Shown in pieces: positions 1 to 12,690 of a stretch of DNA of 64,000 bases. A model generated the notes under the pieces. That model was not told the DNA's origin and searched no databases. It saw only the letters and a program-made list of their open reading frames with translations. Source of the stretch: Ampelocalamus luodianensis (lineage: Eukaryota; Streptophyta; Magnoliopsida; Poales; Poaceae); NCBI GenBank assembly GCA_036346255.1, contig CM070620.1, positions 16,542,671-16,606,670 of the forward strand, in the 5' to 3' direction. Numbering within the stretch: position 1 is the first letter of the stretch; each line of letters begins with the position of its first letter. The position numbers were made by a program, and so were the translations under genes.

Positions 1-236
1 AAGATAGTTACTACCTGTGAGAATCACCTTTGGGAGAACCATAGATAATTAGTCTAATTAAAATTGGTGGGAGCATAAGGGTAAGATATGTATGAGTTTG
101 CTAAGTGTCGATTTTTGTCGAGTTGGTTTGTAACTTCAAAGTCTTGTGCTTGTTTTGTGTTTGTTAGCAAGTTATTTGCGATGGGTCATCAACTTCATGT
201 TTTCCGGCTATTGTTAACTTGTCTTAGTGAAGCAGG

Positions 237-1745
237 ATGGCGGGAGAAGCAGCGTGGCGGCCAGTAGGTGGTCATGATGAGGAGCTTCCTCCTCCTCAGA
301 CCATGGTCGAGGTGCTCGCTCAGTCGAGCGAGCAAGTATGGACCGGACGAATCTTGGAGGTTATTGCTAGGAATACCTCCACTCCTGCCGTGGTGGCGGC
401 CACGGACTCGCGGGGACTTGCGAGTTCCTCCGTACCACACCGCCGACTTTCTCCCGCTCGAGGACCCTCTCGATGCGGATGATTGGTGCGCATGGTTGGC
501 GGAAGCTCAACATAGCTCGATGCGAGCACAGGATAAGGCACTCTTCGCGTCTCACCGGCTTGAGGCGCGGCACTCTCATGGTGGGAGAACTATCTCGCCA
601 TGCGACCGCGAGCCATGTGGTCGCGTGGGAGGAGTTCCGATCGACTTTCGTCGGGCCCACATCCCGGATGGCCTGATGAAGTCAAGAAAAGGAGTTCCTC
701 GCGCTCAAGCAAGGGCGCAAATCGTGACGAGTACCTTCTGAGTTCAATCATTTGGCTCGTTATGCTCGGGTGAGGTGGCCTCGGATGAGGCTAAGCAGAG
801 AAGTTTATGGATGGCTTGTCCGAGGAGCTGCGGGACAAGTTATCTGTGTGGACTTCTCGACTTTGGGCCTTAGTAGATAAGGCCATTGTTCTTGAGCATA
901 AGGCAAAGCGCGGCGAGTCCATAGCGCAAATGGGAGGCACATCAGTCTACTCACGCCCGACCTCGTTCGTCCTCGGTGGGCGGCCTGATGGCCCGTTCTT
1001 TTGCTCCACCGGCGCGAGACCATCTGCACGACTCCTCGCCCACCGCAGGCGTGTTTGACCCACGTGCGCTGCGATCGGTAACAGAGCGGCCTCGCAATCC
1101 GGCGGCGAGGTGACTTGTTTTATTTGCCACAACAAGGGCCATTATGCGAATGCACGCCTCGAGTGTTCTGCGACCCCTCGTCCTAATGGAGGGCGGGCAG
1201 GCGAGGCGATCACCGCGACGTAAGATTATTGAAGACCGAGTGCGGGCGGTCGAGTGAACCACCTTTCGGTGAGGAGGCTCGGGGCGCGGATGTCGTGATT
1301 GGTACACTTCTTGTCAATTCTCGTCTGCTGCGGTATTATTTGATTACGGAGCATCGCATTCTTTATTTCAAGATCATTTCTTGCTGCTAGTGGTCTTCAC
1401 TGTGTTCCTTTGGAAGTTCCTTTGCTCATCCGCTCTCGGGTCGGAAATGAGAGCCGATTCTGATGTCGGGATGTTCCTATCGTAGTCGAAGGATTGGTAT
1501 TTTTGGCAAACCTTATTCTACTCAGTTCAGCGAGTCTGGATGTGATTCTTGGCATGGATTGGTTGTCCCAACACTTGGGGCAAATCGATTGTGCCAGGAA
1601 GATTGTTTATCTTACCAGCCCTTCAGGCGAGCAGGTCGGATTTTCGCCGCAGCTTCAGGGTCCGCATCTTTGTGCATTAGAAGCAAAGCCAGCCTTGCAA
1701 ATTCAAGATGTTCCCATAGTATCGACTTTGTGGATGTCTTTCTGA
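237..1745 (+). pseudogene. Tekay-like gag and aspartic protease, broken
   Basis: Gag would form the particle shell and the protease would cut the polyprotein. The ATG at 237 opens a proline-rich N-terminus. Around 470-790 frame-hopping translation gives the usual gypsy gag core (LPLEDPLDADDW, WWENYLAM, VVAWEEF, AHIPDGLM). A zinc knuckle lies near 1117-1167 (CFICHNKGHYANA): the first two Cys and the His are present, but the fourth Cys position reads Arg. The protease active-site segment at about 1330-1355 reads LFDYGASHS, so the usual DSG/DTG triad is DYG at 1342-1350. Downstream at 1530-1640 come the conserved VILGMDWL and CARKIVYL blocks. Several frameshifts separate these pieces; the protein is dead. 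Confidence 0.8.
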
Positions 1746-1794
1746 AGATTTGCACGATGCCTCGGTTCGAGATCCGAGTTTGTCATCGAGTTCT

Positions 1795-3010
1795 TTGCAC
1801 AGTGCGCTCCGATTTGAAGGCGCCGTATCGGATGCCTCCCAATGAGCTAGAAGAATTGAAAAAGCGACTTGGTGAGCTCCAAGCAAAGGGTTTCATCCGT
1901 CCAGTTCATCTCCTTGGGGTTGTCCGGTAATCTTTGTGAAGAAGAAGGACAAGACCTTGCGCATGTGTGTTGATTACCGTCCTCTCAATGAAGTGGCGGT
2001 GAAGAACAAATATCCTCTGCCCGCATTGATGATCTTTTGACCGGTTATGCGGAGCTCGGTGTTCTCCAAGATTGATCCGAGATCGGGCTATCATCAAGTC
2101 GGATCGAGTGAGGATATTCAAAACGGCTTTCACTACTCGTTATGGCACATGCACGAGTACACCGTCATGTCTTTCGGTTTGACCAATGCTCCAGCGTTGT
2201 TCATGAACCTTATGAATTCCGTATTCATGGAGTATTTGGACAAATTTGTGGTAGTTTTATTGATGACATTCTTATCTATTCCAAGATCCAGGCGAGCATG
2301 CCGAGCATCCAAGATTGTTTTGGGCAAATTATGGAGCATCAGTGTATCACGAAGTTCGACAAATGTGAGTTACGGTTGAAGAAGTGGCATTCTTGGGCCA
2401 TGTTCTTTCACCGGAGGCATAGTGTGGATCCCAAAGTCGATGTTCTATCTTGGGCCACCAAGTCGATCAACGATGTGCGGAGTTTTCTTGGTTTAGCGGC
2501 TACTATCGCCGCTTTATCGAGAACTTCTCCAAGATCGCAAGCCGATGACCGAATTGCTTAAGAAGGACAAGAAGTTTGTATGGTCCTCTGCTTGTGATGA
2601 GAGCTTTGGGAGCTCAAACAACGATTGACTTCACTCAGGTCCTTACTCTTCCCGATATCCACAAGAGCTTGATATTTATTGCGATGCCTCTCGGGGACTT
2701 CGGATGTGTTCTTATGCGGGAAGGCAAGCGGTTGCCTATGCATCCAGGCAATTGAGGCCTCATGAGCTCAACTATCCACCCATGATTTAGAGCTTGCTGC
2801 GGAGTTCATGCACTCAAGATTTGGCGGCATTATTTGATCGAAACCGCGTGAGGTGTATTCCACCACAAGAGTTTGAAATACTTGTTCACTCGGCGGATCT
2901 GAACCTCGAGCGAGGAGATGGCTAGAATTGATCAAAGATTATGACATGGGTATTCGGTATCATCTGGCAAAGCCAATGTGGTTCTTGATGCACTTAGCCA
3001 AAAGTGTATT
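1795..3010 (+). pseudogene. Tekay-like reverse transcriptase and RNase H, broken
   Basis: RT and RNase H copy the element RNA into DNA. Motifs readable across frames, in order: the pre-RT stretch YRMPPNELEELKKRLGEL (about 1830-1885), FVKKKDKTLRMCVDYRPLNE (about 1932-1995), VFSKIDPRSGYHQV (about 2060-2100), YTVMSFGLTNAP (about 2157-2195) and the catalytic FIDDILIYSK at about 2256-2285. It continues through KFDKCELRL and VRSFLGLA. The RNase H part (about 2580-3000) is weaker: YASRQLRPHE and LIKDYDMGIRYH-like pieces can be made out. There are at least six frame changes. FIDD in place of YVDD is common in this lineage. Confidence 0.8.
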
Positions 3011-3059
3011 GCAATACTACGATGATCCAGAGCGACAACTTTGCTTGCTTGCGAAATTT

Positions 3060-4502
3060 CAGCGTCTCAACTTGGGTTTGATTGAACATGGTTCCCTTGC
3101 GCCTTGGTTGTGCAACCAACCTTGGTGGATCAAATCAAGGCGACAAAGAATCGGATGATGGTGTGGGTAAAATCAAGCAAAACATCGAGAATGGATCGAC
3201 CAAGTGTTTCACGTAAGATGAGCACGGTGTTGTATGGTTTGGGCGCGTCTTGTGGTCCCAAAGGTCCCGGAGTTGCGGGATTTGATTCTTCAGAGGCCCA
3301 TGATTCGCCTTTGTCCATCCATCCGGGGCCACTAAAATGTACCAAGATCTGCGTCGAGAGATTCGGTGGACTCGCATGAAGCGCGAGATTGCGGTGCGTT
3401 GCGGATCGGCGTATGTTGTCAGCGTGAAGGCCGAGCATCGGCGTCAGCAGTCTTCTTGACCCTTGCCCATCCGGAGTGGAAGTGGATTCCGTTGGTGTGG
3501 ACTTCATCACCGGTCTACCGTGCTTCTTCAGGAAGGATGCTATCCGGGTTGTTATCGATCGATTGACGAAGGTAGCGCATTTTACGCGGTGTGTACCGCC
3601 CTCGTCGTCGATAAATTGGCGAACCTCTACATATCCCGCATTGTGAGTTTGCATGGTGTGCCACGAGCGATTGTGTCAAATCGTGGCTCTCTTTTCACTT
3701 CTCGCTATGGCACGATTTACGAAGCCATGGGGACCCGTCTTTCTTTCATTTCGACCTATCATCCTCGGTGATGGTCAGACGGAGCGGGTCAACCAAGTTC
3801 TTGAAGATATGCTCGTGCTTGTGTTCTTTCCTATGGGAAGAATTGGGAGAAGTGCCTACCACTTGTCGAGTTCTCCTACAACAACGCTTCGAGGCTAGTC
3901 TCGGTATGGCACCGTTTGAGGCTTTGTATGGGAGCGTCTGAGAACACCATTGAGTGGTCGAACCGGTGAAAGCGGTTCTTTGGCGGATTCGATCAATGAG
4001 GCGAGAAAGTCAAGTGCGATTGATTCGTGAGCACTTGCGCGTAGCTCGATCGAGCGGAAGAGCTATGCGGATCGTCGTCGCCGTGAGTTGAGTTTCAGCC
4101 CAATGACTTTGTGTATCTCAAAGTCTCACCTCTGAAGGACATCGTCGTTTGGTGTCAAGGGCAAGCGGCTCCTCGATATGTCGGGCCATATCGCATCATC
4201 AAGAAAGTGGGAGCCGTTGCATACAAGTTGGAGTTGCGGCTACACTCGAAGGGGTGCATGATGTTTTCATGTGTCACGATTAAAGAAGTGCCTCCGCGTT
4301 CGGTTGAGGAGACACCATTGGAAAATATCGATGTGCGGAAGATCTGTCTTATCGTGGCGCCGTTCGTATCCTCGAAGAAGTGAGCGAGCGAGGAACCGTG
4401 TGATCAAGTTCCTCAAAGTTCGGTGGTCGAACCACTCAGGATGAAGCCACTTGGGAGCGGGAAGATCGTCTCCGAGCGATTACCCATCCTTCTTCTCGGT
4501 GA
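3060..4502 (+). pseudogene. Tekay-like integrase with chromodomain-like tail, broken
   Basis: Integrase inserts the DNA copy; the C-terminal chromodomain of chromoviruses is thought to guide targeting to heterochromatin. Seen: the zinc-binding region (EAHDSPLSIHPG, then a CQR and KAEHR block, about 3290-3440), core pieces VDFITGLP and DRLTKVAHFT (about 3490-3590), RLSFISTYHPR and GQTERVNQVLEDML (about 3740-3815), MAPFEALYG (about 3905-3930), and the C-terminal block FVYLKVSPLKD to PRYVGPYRI (about 4105-4200). At 4400-4500 frames read FLKVRWSNHS and DEATWEREDRLRA, the usual chromovirus tail. Several frameshifts. The 3' end lies about 35 bp before the LTR. Confidence 0.8.
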
Positions 4503-4537
4503 TCGAAATCTCGGGCGAGATTCTGTAAGGGGAGATT

Positions 4538-7500
4538 TGTAACAGCCCTAACTTAGGGTTTTTATTTCAAATGTAAAATTTTGAGGAGAAATAAAACTTT
4601 TGTTGTCTCTTCAAATCATTTGAAAGTTTCTACAATTTTCCTAGCAATTTCAATTTGTAGAATTTAATTCTTGTGATTGGAAATTGTTGTTATCAATTCT
4701 AGCCTTCAAACTTGTGATCATCCTCTGAAACTATTTTTCCTAGCATCTTGATCATCCTATCTACCTCCTGAATTATTTCACAATTTTTAGATTTTGTTTG
4801 CTATTTCAAATGGCCAAGTCAACTCTGTTTGAAATCTGGTCAAACTCCTGGACAGCAGTTTGTGAATTTTCTCTAGAACAATGCAGTGCATAAAAGTTCT
4901 GGAAAAATTATACAAGGTTGTCCTCTGTCCCTAGTAGCTACCATAAAAATTTCAGAAATTTTTGGAGCTCAGGAGCTACCTTTAAAATTCTCCAAACTCT
5001 CTCACCTTTTAAAACCTCAAATCGAAAACACTCGTTCCTCGGGCCCAACCTTTCGGGCTCGAGTCCGACTACGCACATTTGGTTCGGTCGCGTCAACTAG
5101 CTGCACAGCCTTGAGTCCAATCGATCGTAACCGTCAGATGAAGATCGAGCGATCGGCGTCTTGCGCGCATGCAACCGACTGTCGAATGCATACACTAATC
5201 CCACCGTCCATTTGGATCCAACGGTCGGAGCGTCGATCAAATCAAACCACCGGTTCGCACCGCCGATTGTCGCCGACATATGGGTCCCACTGTCGGGTTC
5301 TTCCTCGCCGACTCGCGCCTCACCGGAGCTCGGGGCGATCGCGCATGCGTGCCACGCACTACGTCGGCGCCACGCCGGGGACGCGTGTGCGCCTCCCTGA
5401 GGATCGCTGAAGTCCATCTACCTCATAGGGTCGTCCATTCCTTCTCGCGACCATTCTTGCGCCCTCTCGCCCATTTCTTAGCCGGTGGGAGAAAAACTTC
5501 GGCGTAGCGCGCCGTTCGAGCCGCCGCTTGAGCCGCGCGCACCATCGTGTTCCTCTTGCCTCGCCGCCTCCATTTTGCCTATTCCGGGTCCTTGGCGTCC
5601 AGTGGATCACCAAGGGTGGTATCGTCGTCTCCGCCTCCGGCGATCTCGATTCCGTGAGCTCGTTTGCGACCTGGTGAGTTTCCAGCTCCGCCACTTAGTC
5701 CCTTAGGATCGCATTGATGCACTGAGTCTAACGGTGGGCTTGTTTCTGCCTTTTGTGCATCGTTGCGGGCGTGCGACCAATTCTTCTCCAAGCTCGGTTT
5801 TCCGCCGCCGTGGAAATTCCGGTCACCTCGGGCTTTCTTCGTCGGCGTTATCGTGTGCTCCTTGCTCCTGGTGTTGAGGCGAAGCTTAAGCTCACCTTCC
5901 GGAGTCTTCTAGAAGCCCGTATCGCCTTCTCGCGTGAGGCCGTGCTTTCTTCTCGCCTCCGCCGTCGTGAGCTCATCTCCGTCGACCATCGGGCTCCGCG
6001 TCACCGTCATCGAGTTCGCTAGGTCCTTGCGAACCCGGCGGTACCACTCTTTCGCCGAAACCTCTGGTTTGCTAGTTCGGTTCTTGCGCGCCATGCCGTG
6101 CGCTCGTGTTCGCCGGTGAACCGCGGTGATGATTTGTTTGACTCTAATCATGTCTACCTTGAGTCTCATGCGGTGGGCCCTATTGGCTAATCCCGTTTAG
6201 AGAACCTTTAATCCACCCGTTATATTTCCCTCGCAGTGCTGTCATGTGGGTCCATGTTGTCGATTAGGTTTGTGTAGTTACGGTTATGCGTGTTCTCTGT
6301 TGGGAGCGTGCTTCTGTGAGAGTGTCTTAGGTTTGCACCTTAGTAAGCGAAGACGTATTCTTTGAATACGCCGACGTCACTTTAGCGAGTCTTGCGTCTG
6401 TCGGCGTTCGCGCGGCCCATTGTCGATGGTGGGGGCTTCTTGATGGCGGTAGAAAAAGTATTCATTGCTTTAGTATTTACGGTTTATGTTTTCTGTTGGT
6501 CATTAATTCAATCAAACTTGTAAAATGTATAACTAATTCAATTTTTGTCCAAATTGCATGAAACCAGTCTTGTTAATTTTCATTTCAAATGTATTATTTA
6601 CTAAAATTAGTTTCATCCATGTCTCTGTAGCAAAAATCTGTTAATTAATAAAATGATGTTTTATGTATCTTCTAGATTAGAAAATGCATATCTCTTTCAA
6701 TATTTGTCCAAATCCAGTGAAACCAATTTTGTAATTTGTCATTTTTAATGTACTAATTATTAGGATAGGTTATATACACTGTTTCTGTTCATGAAAATTT
6801 GTTAAGTAATTAACTAGTGACATGTTGTGTTTTTAGCTTAGAAAATTCATAGAAAATTATTAATAACTTAAAATAATTTGTTCTCTGTTTTTAAAATTTT
6901 GTTATTTCATGCTTAGGCTGCTGTGTGAGTTTTGGCTTGTTTTGGTGATTGTTGTATGTTTGAGTTTTGTCGGTGTTATTACGTTCTTATTTCTTTGTTA
7001 TGTTCGATCGTTAGGCTTCGATATTTGCGGCAACCACGAGGACGATCCTCCGCGACATATTGAGCAACAGCGGCCAGGCAAGCGGTTTGATCATGTTTAA
7101 TCCCGATATTTTAAAGATTAATATTTTGTTTAATTTGTATGTATGCATTGCTTAATTTGTGTTAAATTGATTAGTTAAATCAGTAGTTGCATATCACGTA
7201 GACAAAATATTGATCTCTACTACTGAGCCTAGGTTATTTCTTTGTGATTAGAGATCATTGGATGATCTCTTGTCACTTAGTAGATACGATTTCATTTGCT
7301 TAGACATGCTTAGTATCGGTAGAAGCGGGCGGTTATCGACTTTAGTCGGTAACCTTGATCACACAAAATTTACTACAACTTTATGTTTGACATTTTGCTA
7401 TGCTTACTTGCAAAACTAAAACCAAAAACAAAAATGATTTAGACAGCGGCACAATGGTAAGATTGGTGTGATCTGTTGGGTGTGATGGAAAGGTGCAGGT

Positions 7501-9462
7501 CAATTAAGGACCGAACATCTTGTGAGTTTTTGTTATCCAGCATTTCGCGTGCTAACCACACTAGAGGGTATGGGACCTCTCTTGACCTAGTACTTTGGCG
7601 TGTATTGGCTCAGGGTCGCGAGGAGGTCGCAGGAGGGATGGAGGTGGGAGCATGGTAGTTGTCCTAAAAGCTTTATCTGAGAGTGGGTAGTTGTCTTTTC
7701 GGCTTTACCATGTAGCGTATGGGTTTCTATCCATCTGAGCGGCTCGAGGTTGATACACAATATTGGAAACAGATCTCGTAGGACTTAGTGTGTGCCAGCA
7801 TACCTTCGGAGTGTGCTTTGGCTTAAAGGCGATGCGAGGTGTGGAGTGCGATGGTACACCTGCGGGTTAAAAACTATTCGAATAGCCTCGTCTAGGTGAT
7901 GGACACGCTTGGGTAAGCTTATCGAGAGTTAGACTACAACATTTAAATTAAAACTTGATGGGTGGTACGAATGCGGGATTAGTGCTATTGTTAATGGTGA
8001 CTATTGGGATAGTCACTTCTAGGTTGTTTATCTTTCGCTTTTGTTATTATTATCCTTCTCGTTATTTCAATCTTAAAAATGAATTGCAAACTTGCCTTTA
8101 AAACGTATTACCTTATTGCAAATGAAAATTGGCTTTATGCAAATGAAACATATGACTTCCACGGACAAGCTGCATGTAGCATATGAGCAGTGCGCTAGTT
8201 CACACGTCGATCTTGCGGTACAAAGACAATCTTTGTACTCGGTGCTTTGCTTAATGTTTTTGTTGCGGAGGAAGAAGGTGAGCCTCGGGGTCCTCACTTA
8301 CGAGTTTGTCTTTGTCGCCGTGGGTGGCGACTAGTCTTGGCGGTCGGTCGGATGCCTTGTGGGTTGAAGGCACACCGATTGGCTTTGTTTATAGCCATCT
8401 TATGGCACTTTTGCTTCATTGTCATTCTTGTTATTTGTGTATCTTTTGGGCGGTCGGCTGTATGCGTAATAACCTCTTCTATTTGTTTATCTCCCGTTTG
8501 GTAGTGTGGTGTTTGGACTCTATGTGTGGAATGGAGTTGATGTCTAATTTTGTACCGAGGTGTGTATCTTTGCTCGGGAAGTATACATATCTCGAGGTCG
8601 ATTTATTTGATTTGTGATGCTAGGGCGGTGGTTGGTTAAGCATTACAAACCAAATAAATTGGGGTCCTCACGAGAGTGGGGCGGAAGATGGCGAGCCGTT
8701 GCGCACGACCACGTGAGGCGATGAGGTTGGGAAGCGAAGAAATCGAGTTCTGTTACCGGTCATGGCGGCGGTTGCGCGGCGTCGCGGAGAAGAAGGCGAG
8801 GAAGGCGGCGATGTGGGCCGTTGGATTTAGATCTGCGGTTGGGACTTGGTGGGAGTAGAAGATCGTGGAGGAATCACGGCGTAGGATTTAGATTGAAGGG
8901 TTTAGATTAGAAGGTTTTAAGTCTCGGCGATGCGAAGATCTCGCCGTTAGATTAAGATCGCACGGCTCAAATTGATGGTGTCATTCGACGGTGCGGCGCT
9001 ACGAGATCTTGATCGTTGATGCGAGATCAATGGTGGAGATAAGGCGAGGCGCGTGTGGGAGCGCGCGTTGGATTTTAATCCAACGGTGGATGAGAGGTGG
9101 GAGAGAGAGTGCGCGTGCGGTGGTGAGCGGGCACTGCATGGAGTGTGTTTGGGCGGAGCCTTTGGGTTTCGCCCAAACATGTTAAGATTTTCTTTGCTTT
9201 TCTATTTGTTTTAATTACGATAATTCATAATAGCTTTAGAAAATAGCAAAATACTTCTAAAAATTATGGAAAAATTCACAGAAATTCCCATACTCATTCT
9301 GGACTTAATAAAATTATTTCCAACTATTTGTTGGCTTTTAATTTTGCAAATAAATTTGTTTTAGCTTTAAAATATTTATAAAAAGCTTTTGAAAATTCAG
9401 GAAAAACCACAAACATAACTAAACTTTTAAATTTTACTGAAATTGAAATTTGGGCTGTTACA
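4538..9462 (+). repeat. Tekay-like 3' LTR, about 4.9 kb
   Basis: It starts TGTAACAGCCC right after a purine-rich tract (about 4526-4535, AAGGGGAGA) and ends GGGCTGTTACA at 9462: exact 11-bp inverted ends. The right flank is a different element (minus-strand RT). The 7200-7570 part matches, in reverse complement, about 39030-39420; the 7860-7920 part matches 48130-48220 and 58960-59040. So four LTRs of one superfamily occur in the window. Bases 5000-6200 are GC-rich and full of short overlapping ORFs that I take as chance; the rest is AT-rich. No gene is supported inside. Confidence 0.8.
7331..7354. repeat. Hairpin-forming inverted repeat in the Tekay LTR
   Basis: GGTTATCGAC, TTTA spacer, GTCGGTAACC: a 10-bp stem with one G.T-type mismatch. 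The same hairpin is perfect in the related LTR at 39259-39280. Confidence 0.6.
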
Positions 9463-10640
9463 TATTCATCAATGCCTGAAATGTTGCAGGTGCATTTGTG
9501 AGGCCAAAGGGCATTACGGTGTATTCATAGTGTCCCATATGAGTCTTGAATGCTGTTTTGGAGATATCTTCCTCCGCCATTCTTATCTGGTGATAACCTG
9601 CTCTAAGGTCAAGCTTACTAAAAATTGTTCCCCCTTGTAACTCATCCAATAAATCCTCAATGACTGGCATTGGAAATTTGTTTTTGATAGTTAATGCATT
9701 CAGTTGTCTGTAATCAACACATAATCGCCAACTTCCGTCCTTCTTCCTTACCATGACCGCAGGAGAAGAGTAGGGACGATGCTAGCTCTAATCTCCTCGA
9801 CTCTAGCAGCTTGCTTATGATGTCCTCTATTGCCTCCATCGATGGTGAGGTACTCTATAAGGTCTCGATTGGAGGAGTTGCTCCACTCTTCAAATGAATC
9901 ACGGTGATCATGACTTCTAGTTGGAGGTAGTTCATGTGATTCTTGGAATACATCCTCATATTGTCCCAATATTTGTCCAACTCTATCGTTATACATCTCG
10001 GCACATATTCTCTCGATTATCCATTTCTGTACTTGGATTAGGTAGCCCATCACCCTTTTATGTAACATCTTTTGCGACTTGATGATCAATGATGAATGAT
10101 TTCACGGGAGCAGTGTGATCCTTGAAGGTAATCGTGTTACCCTTTTGTGTAATTCCCAAGGTTCTTTATTTCAAATCAAGGCAAATAGGACTATATTCAT
10201 AGATTCGATCGGCACCTAATATAATGTCATAACTCTTGAGCTTGATGAGTTTGAATGCATTGGTGAATTTAATTCCTGAATTTTATAACTCATTGGAGCC
10301 ACTATTGCATCTGAAATTAACTCCTCCACCGGCCATTGAGACCTTCACGGGTCTTGTCGATTCCATTGCACAAACACTCTTTAAGGCAAAATCATAGCTC
10401 ATGAAAGTATCACATGTCGCCACTATCCACGATTACTCTGACTTGCTTGCCTCTATTTGAGTGTCGGTGAAAGGTAATAGGTCGGGGGTTCCCTTTACTG
10501 ACATGAGCGGATATTAGCAATAACTATTCTTGATGGTCCACTTGTTGAGAGCTCTTGGTGCGGTTCTAAAAGCTCCTTGATTTCTCTTCTCCTTCGGTAC
10601 ATTTTCCAAGTCCTCTTCTGCTCTTCTTGCAATATGTGAA
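9463..10640 (-). pseudogene. Gypsy protease to reverse transcriptase (N-terminal half), truncated
   Basis: Minus strand. The open RT piece (9754-9463) reads VRKKDGSWRLCVDYRQLN, IEDLLDELQGGTIFSKLD, RAGYHQIRM, YTVMPFGLTNAPATF and stops at QALMN where the Tekay LTR begins, before the catalytic YVDD. Upstream (10089-9750) is the pre-RT linker (QYEDVFQESHELPPTRSHDH). The protease region, about 10520-10100, is decayed; I could not see a clean DSG/DTG. The insertion, not random decay, ends the RT. Confidence 0.8.
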
Positions 10641-11970
10641 TTGTTACGCCCACTTTACACTTGTGTTGGTAATGCCAAGGTTCTTGACAATAATAACATT
10701 TCTTCCTTTACTGTCTCATTGGGCTTTTGATCGGACCTCGGTATACCCTTTTGATTATAATTAGAGGTCCTTCCGAGCTGGACTTACGAAGTTGTTAGTG
10801 CTACCCATCTTGAGCTTGTTCTTATTGAAGCTTCCCGATTGTTGTTCCTCTTTGCAATAACCGACTTCTCATATATTCGGGCATACAGTATGTTTCCAAC
10901 ATTCCTGCGGTCTTTGTCCACTAACATCATGTTTGATTTCCCTCTTAGACCTCCAATGAAACAACTCATTAAGAAAGCTTCTTGCAAATAAGGATGATCT
11001 CTCTTTACCAAAGACATACATTCTTCAAAGCGGTCAATGTAGTTTGATACCGTTCTGCTCCTTGTTTGATGTTTTGCAATTGTTCCACTTGCCTCATGAG
11101 CATTTACCTCGAGAAAATCTATCACGAAGCATAACGAGGCGATTCCAATTCAATACTTGCCATGGCACTCCAATACCCTTGAACGATTAGCGACCACGCT
11201 TGCGGTGACACAAGCTAAGTTTACCCATTGTTCTAATGGGGTTCGAAATCTCATAAAACTTTTCACATTGCTTGGTAGACCAATAGGATCTTCTCCACGA
11301 AAATAGGGAATCTCAAGTCTAGGTCCTTTGATGATGGCTTACGCATAATGAGGGTTAATTCGGGATCACAGGATAATTATACCTATGAGCCTCTGTACTT
11401 GTACTCACAGAAATTGTCCGATGGACACAGTGCTTGAAAAACTATCCGATGCTTGGATTGTATTGATTTTCTTTGAAAGAAACTATTATTCCATTCAATT
11501 CCATATGGGTTACCTTCTTTGGTAATTGTTAGTGATACCCGTGGGCATTTCTTGCCCCCACCTCTGTTAGTTCTCCACGGCAATTGGTCTATCCACATTA
11601 GACATTCTTTGGTGCTATCGTGTTAGGTTCAATGGTAAATCCAATCGGGGTGATGTTCACCGATGATGTTCCCTTGTCCCCTTGGGTTTCACGATCGTGA
11701 TGGGTTACGGGGCATTCGGTTTCCGATCCCTCTTTGTCCCATGACATCATCCACAACATTAACAAGGGGTAAACTAGTATGAGCTTCTTGATGAGTTACC
11801 TTAATAGTTGGTATTGTTGGTTGGTAGGACGGATCTTCTTGAGAAATTCTTGATCTCGTGATGTCTCCCCTCATATCCGCTAACTCTCCCTTGATCACTT
11901 GGATCTCGGGTTACAGCATCAATTCTTCCTCACCTTATGCTAAATCTCCTTTGGATCTGGTTTTGACCAT
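10640..11970 (-). pseudogene. Gypsy gag, minus strand, broken
   Basis: A likely start Met is at 11970 (MVKTRSKGDLA), followed by an acidic segment (11898-11689). The retrotransposon gag core is readable at 11125-10784 (TVSNYIDRFEECMSL, LMSCFIGGLRG). A complete CCHC zinc knuckle lies near 10702-10655, reading C-YY-C-QEPW-H-YQHK-C. Frameshifts and stops separate the pieces, so no full Gag is made. Between 11380 and 11600 the translation is open but not recognisable. Confidence 0.7.
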
Positions 11971-12675
11971 CTTCTTCTCTTCTCACAAGATCGGGTGGAG
12001 GGATTTTACAGTGAGAACCAACCTCTCCCCTCTTGTGACTTCTCTGCAGCCTTATCAAATTGATTCCACACCAAGGACCGCCTTGCTCGATACCTTTGTC
12101 GGACCCCTCTCAATCTCGTGAAGAATTTGGTAGGATTCGACAAATTGGGGTTGAGATGAGAGATGGGAAAGAGCTCTTAGGAAAGGAAAAATTGGTTCCC
12201 TCGTACTCTAACTAAACACAGAATATGGTTTTCGACTTGTTCTCATTCACCATAACGTTCGGTATTATACCGAAGGTTTCTGATTTACAAGTCTTAAGGC
12301 ATTAAAGTTTAAAGCTGAAAAGACAGCTCCCATCGACAACATAAGGTTGTAAATAGTCTTTGCGAAAAGCTTTTGTAATTGAACTCCTCGTTGGATTTGT
12401 TTCTGCGCGCGTACACGATATCTCCTCCGTCCGGGCGCCTTGAGTGGAGTCGTCGAGCGGTACCGGCATTGCCGACTTGCATCTCCCGTCGCCTTCTTCT
12501 TTCATTTTCTTCAGAATCGGGTATCGGCGGCTCGGATGCGAAGTGCACCGATCACGCCGGATGCGAAAAGTAGCGAAGCGGAGGGCAAGCAATCGGAGAA
12601 CGATGAAAGCGATCGCCGATGCAAGAGCGTGAGCAGTTGAAAAACTTCGACGGGTTGTAAAACTACACACATATC

Positions 12676-12688
12676 GGCTTTGATACCA
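12676..12688 (-). other. Primer binding site of the minus-strand gypsy element
   Basis: Minus-strand TGGTATCAAAGCC, two bases inside the LTR end. It resembles the common TGGTATCAGAGC site for initiator Met tRNA. Confidence 0.65.
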
Positions 12689-12690
12689 AT

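Larger units (their letters stand above)
1..9462 (+). mobile_element. Ty3/gypsy retrotransposon, Tekay/Del-like chromovirus (3' part: gag-pol and 3' LTR)
   Basis: Seen: domains run gag, zinc knuckle, protease, RT, RNase H, integrase, chromodomain-like tail, then a purine tract and a long LTR, all on the plus strand. This order, with integrase last and a chromodomain end, is that of chromovirus gypsy elements; the very long LTR fits the Tekay/Del lineage (family knowledge). The 5' LTR lies left of the window. The element ends inside the reverse transcriptase of a minus-strand gypsy element at 9462/9463, so it inserted later than that one. Every reading frame is broken by frameshifts and stops, so it cannot make a full polyprotein. 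Bases 1-236 are AT-rich leader with no gene. Confidence 0.85.

Noticed and set aside
5000..6200. Possible captured gene in the Tekay LTR (several 80-174 codon ORFs)
   Set aside because: Frames overlap on both strands, no recognisable domain; kept only as part of a finding about LTR length.
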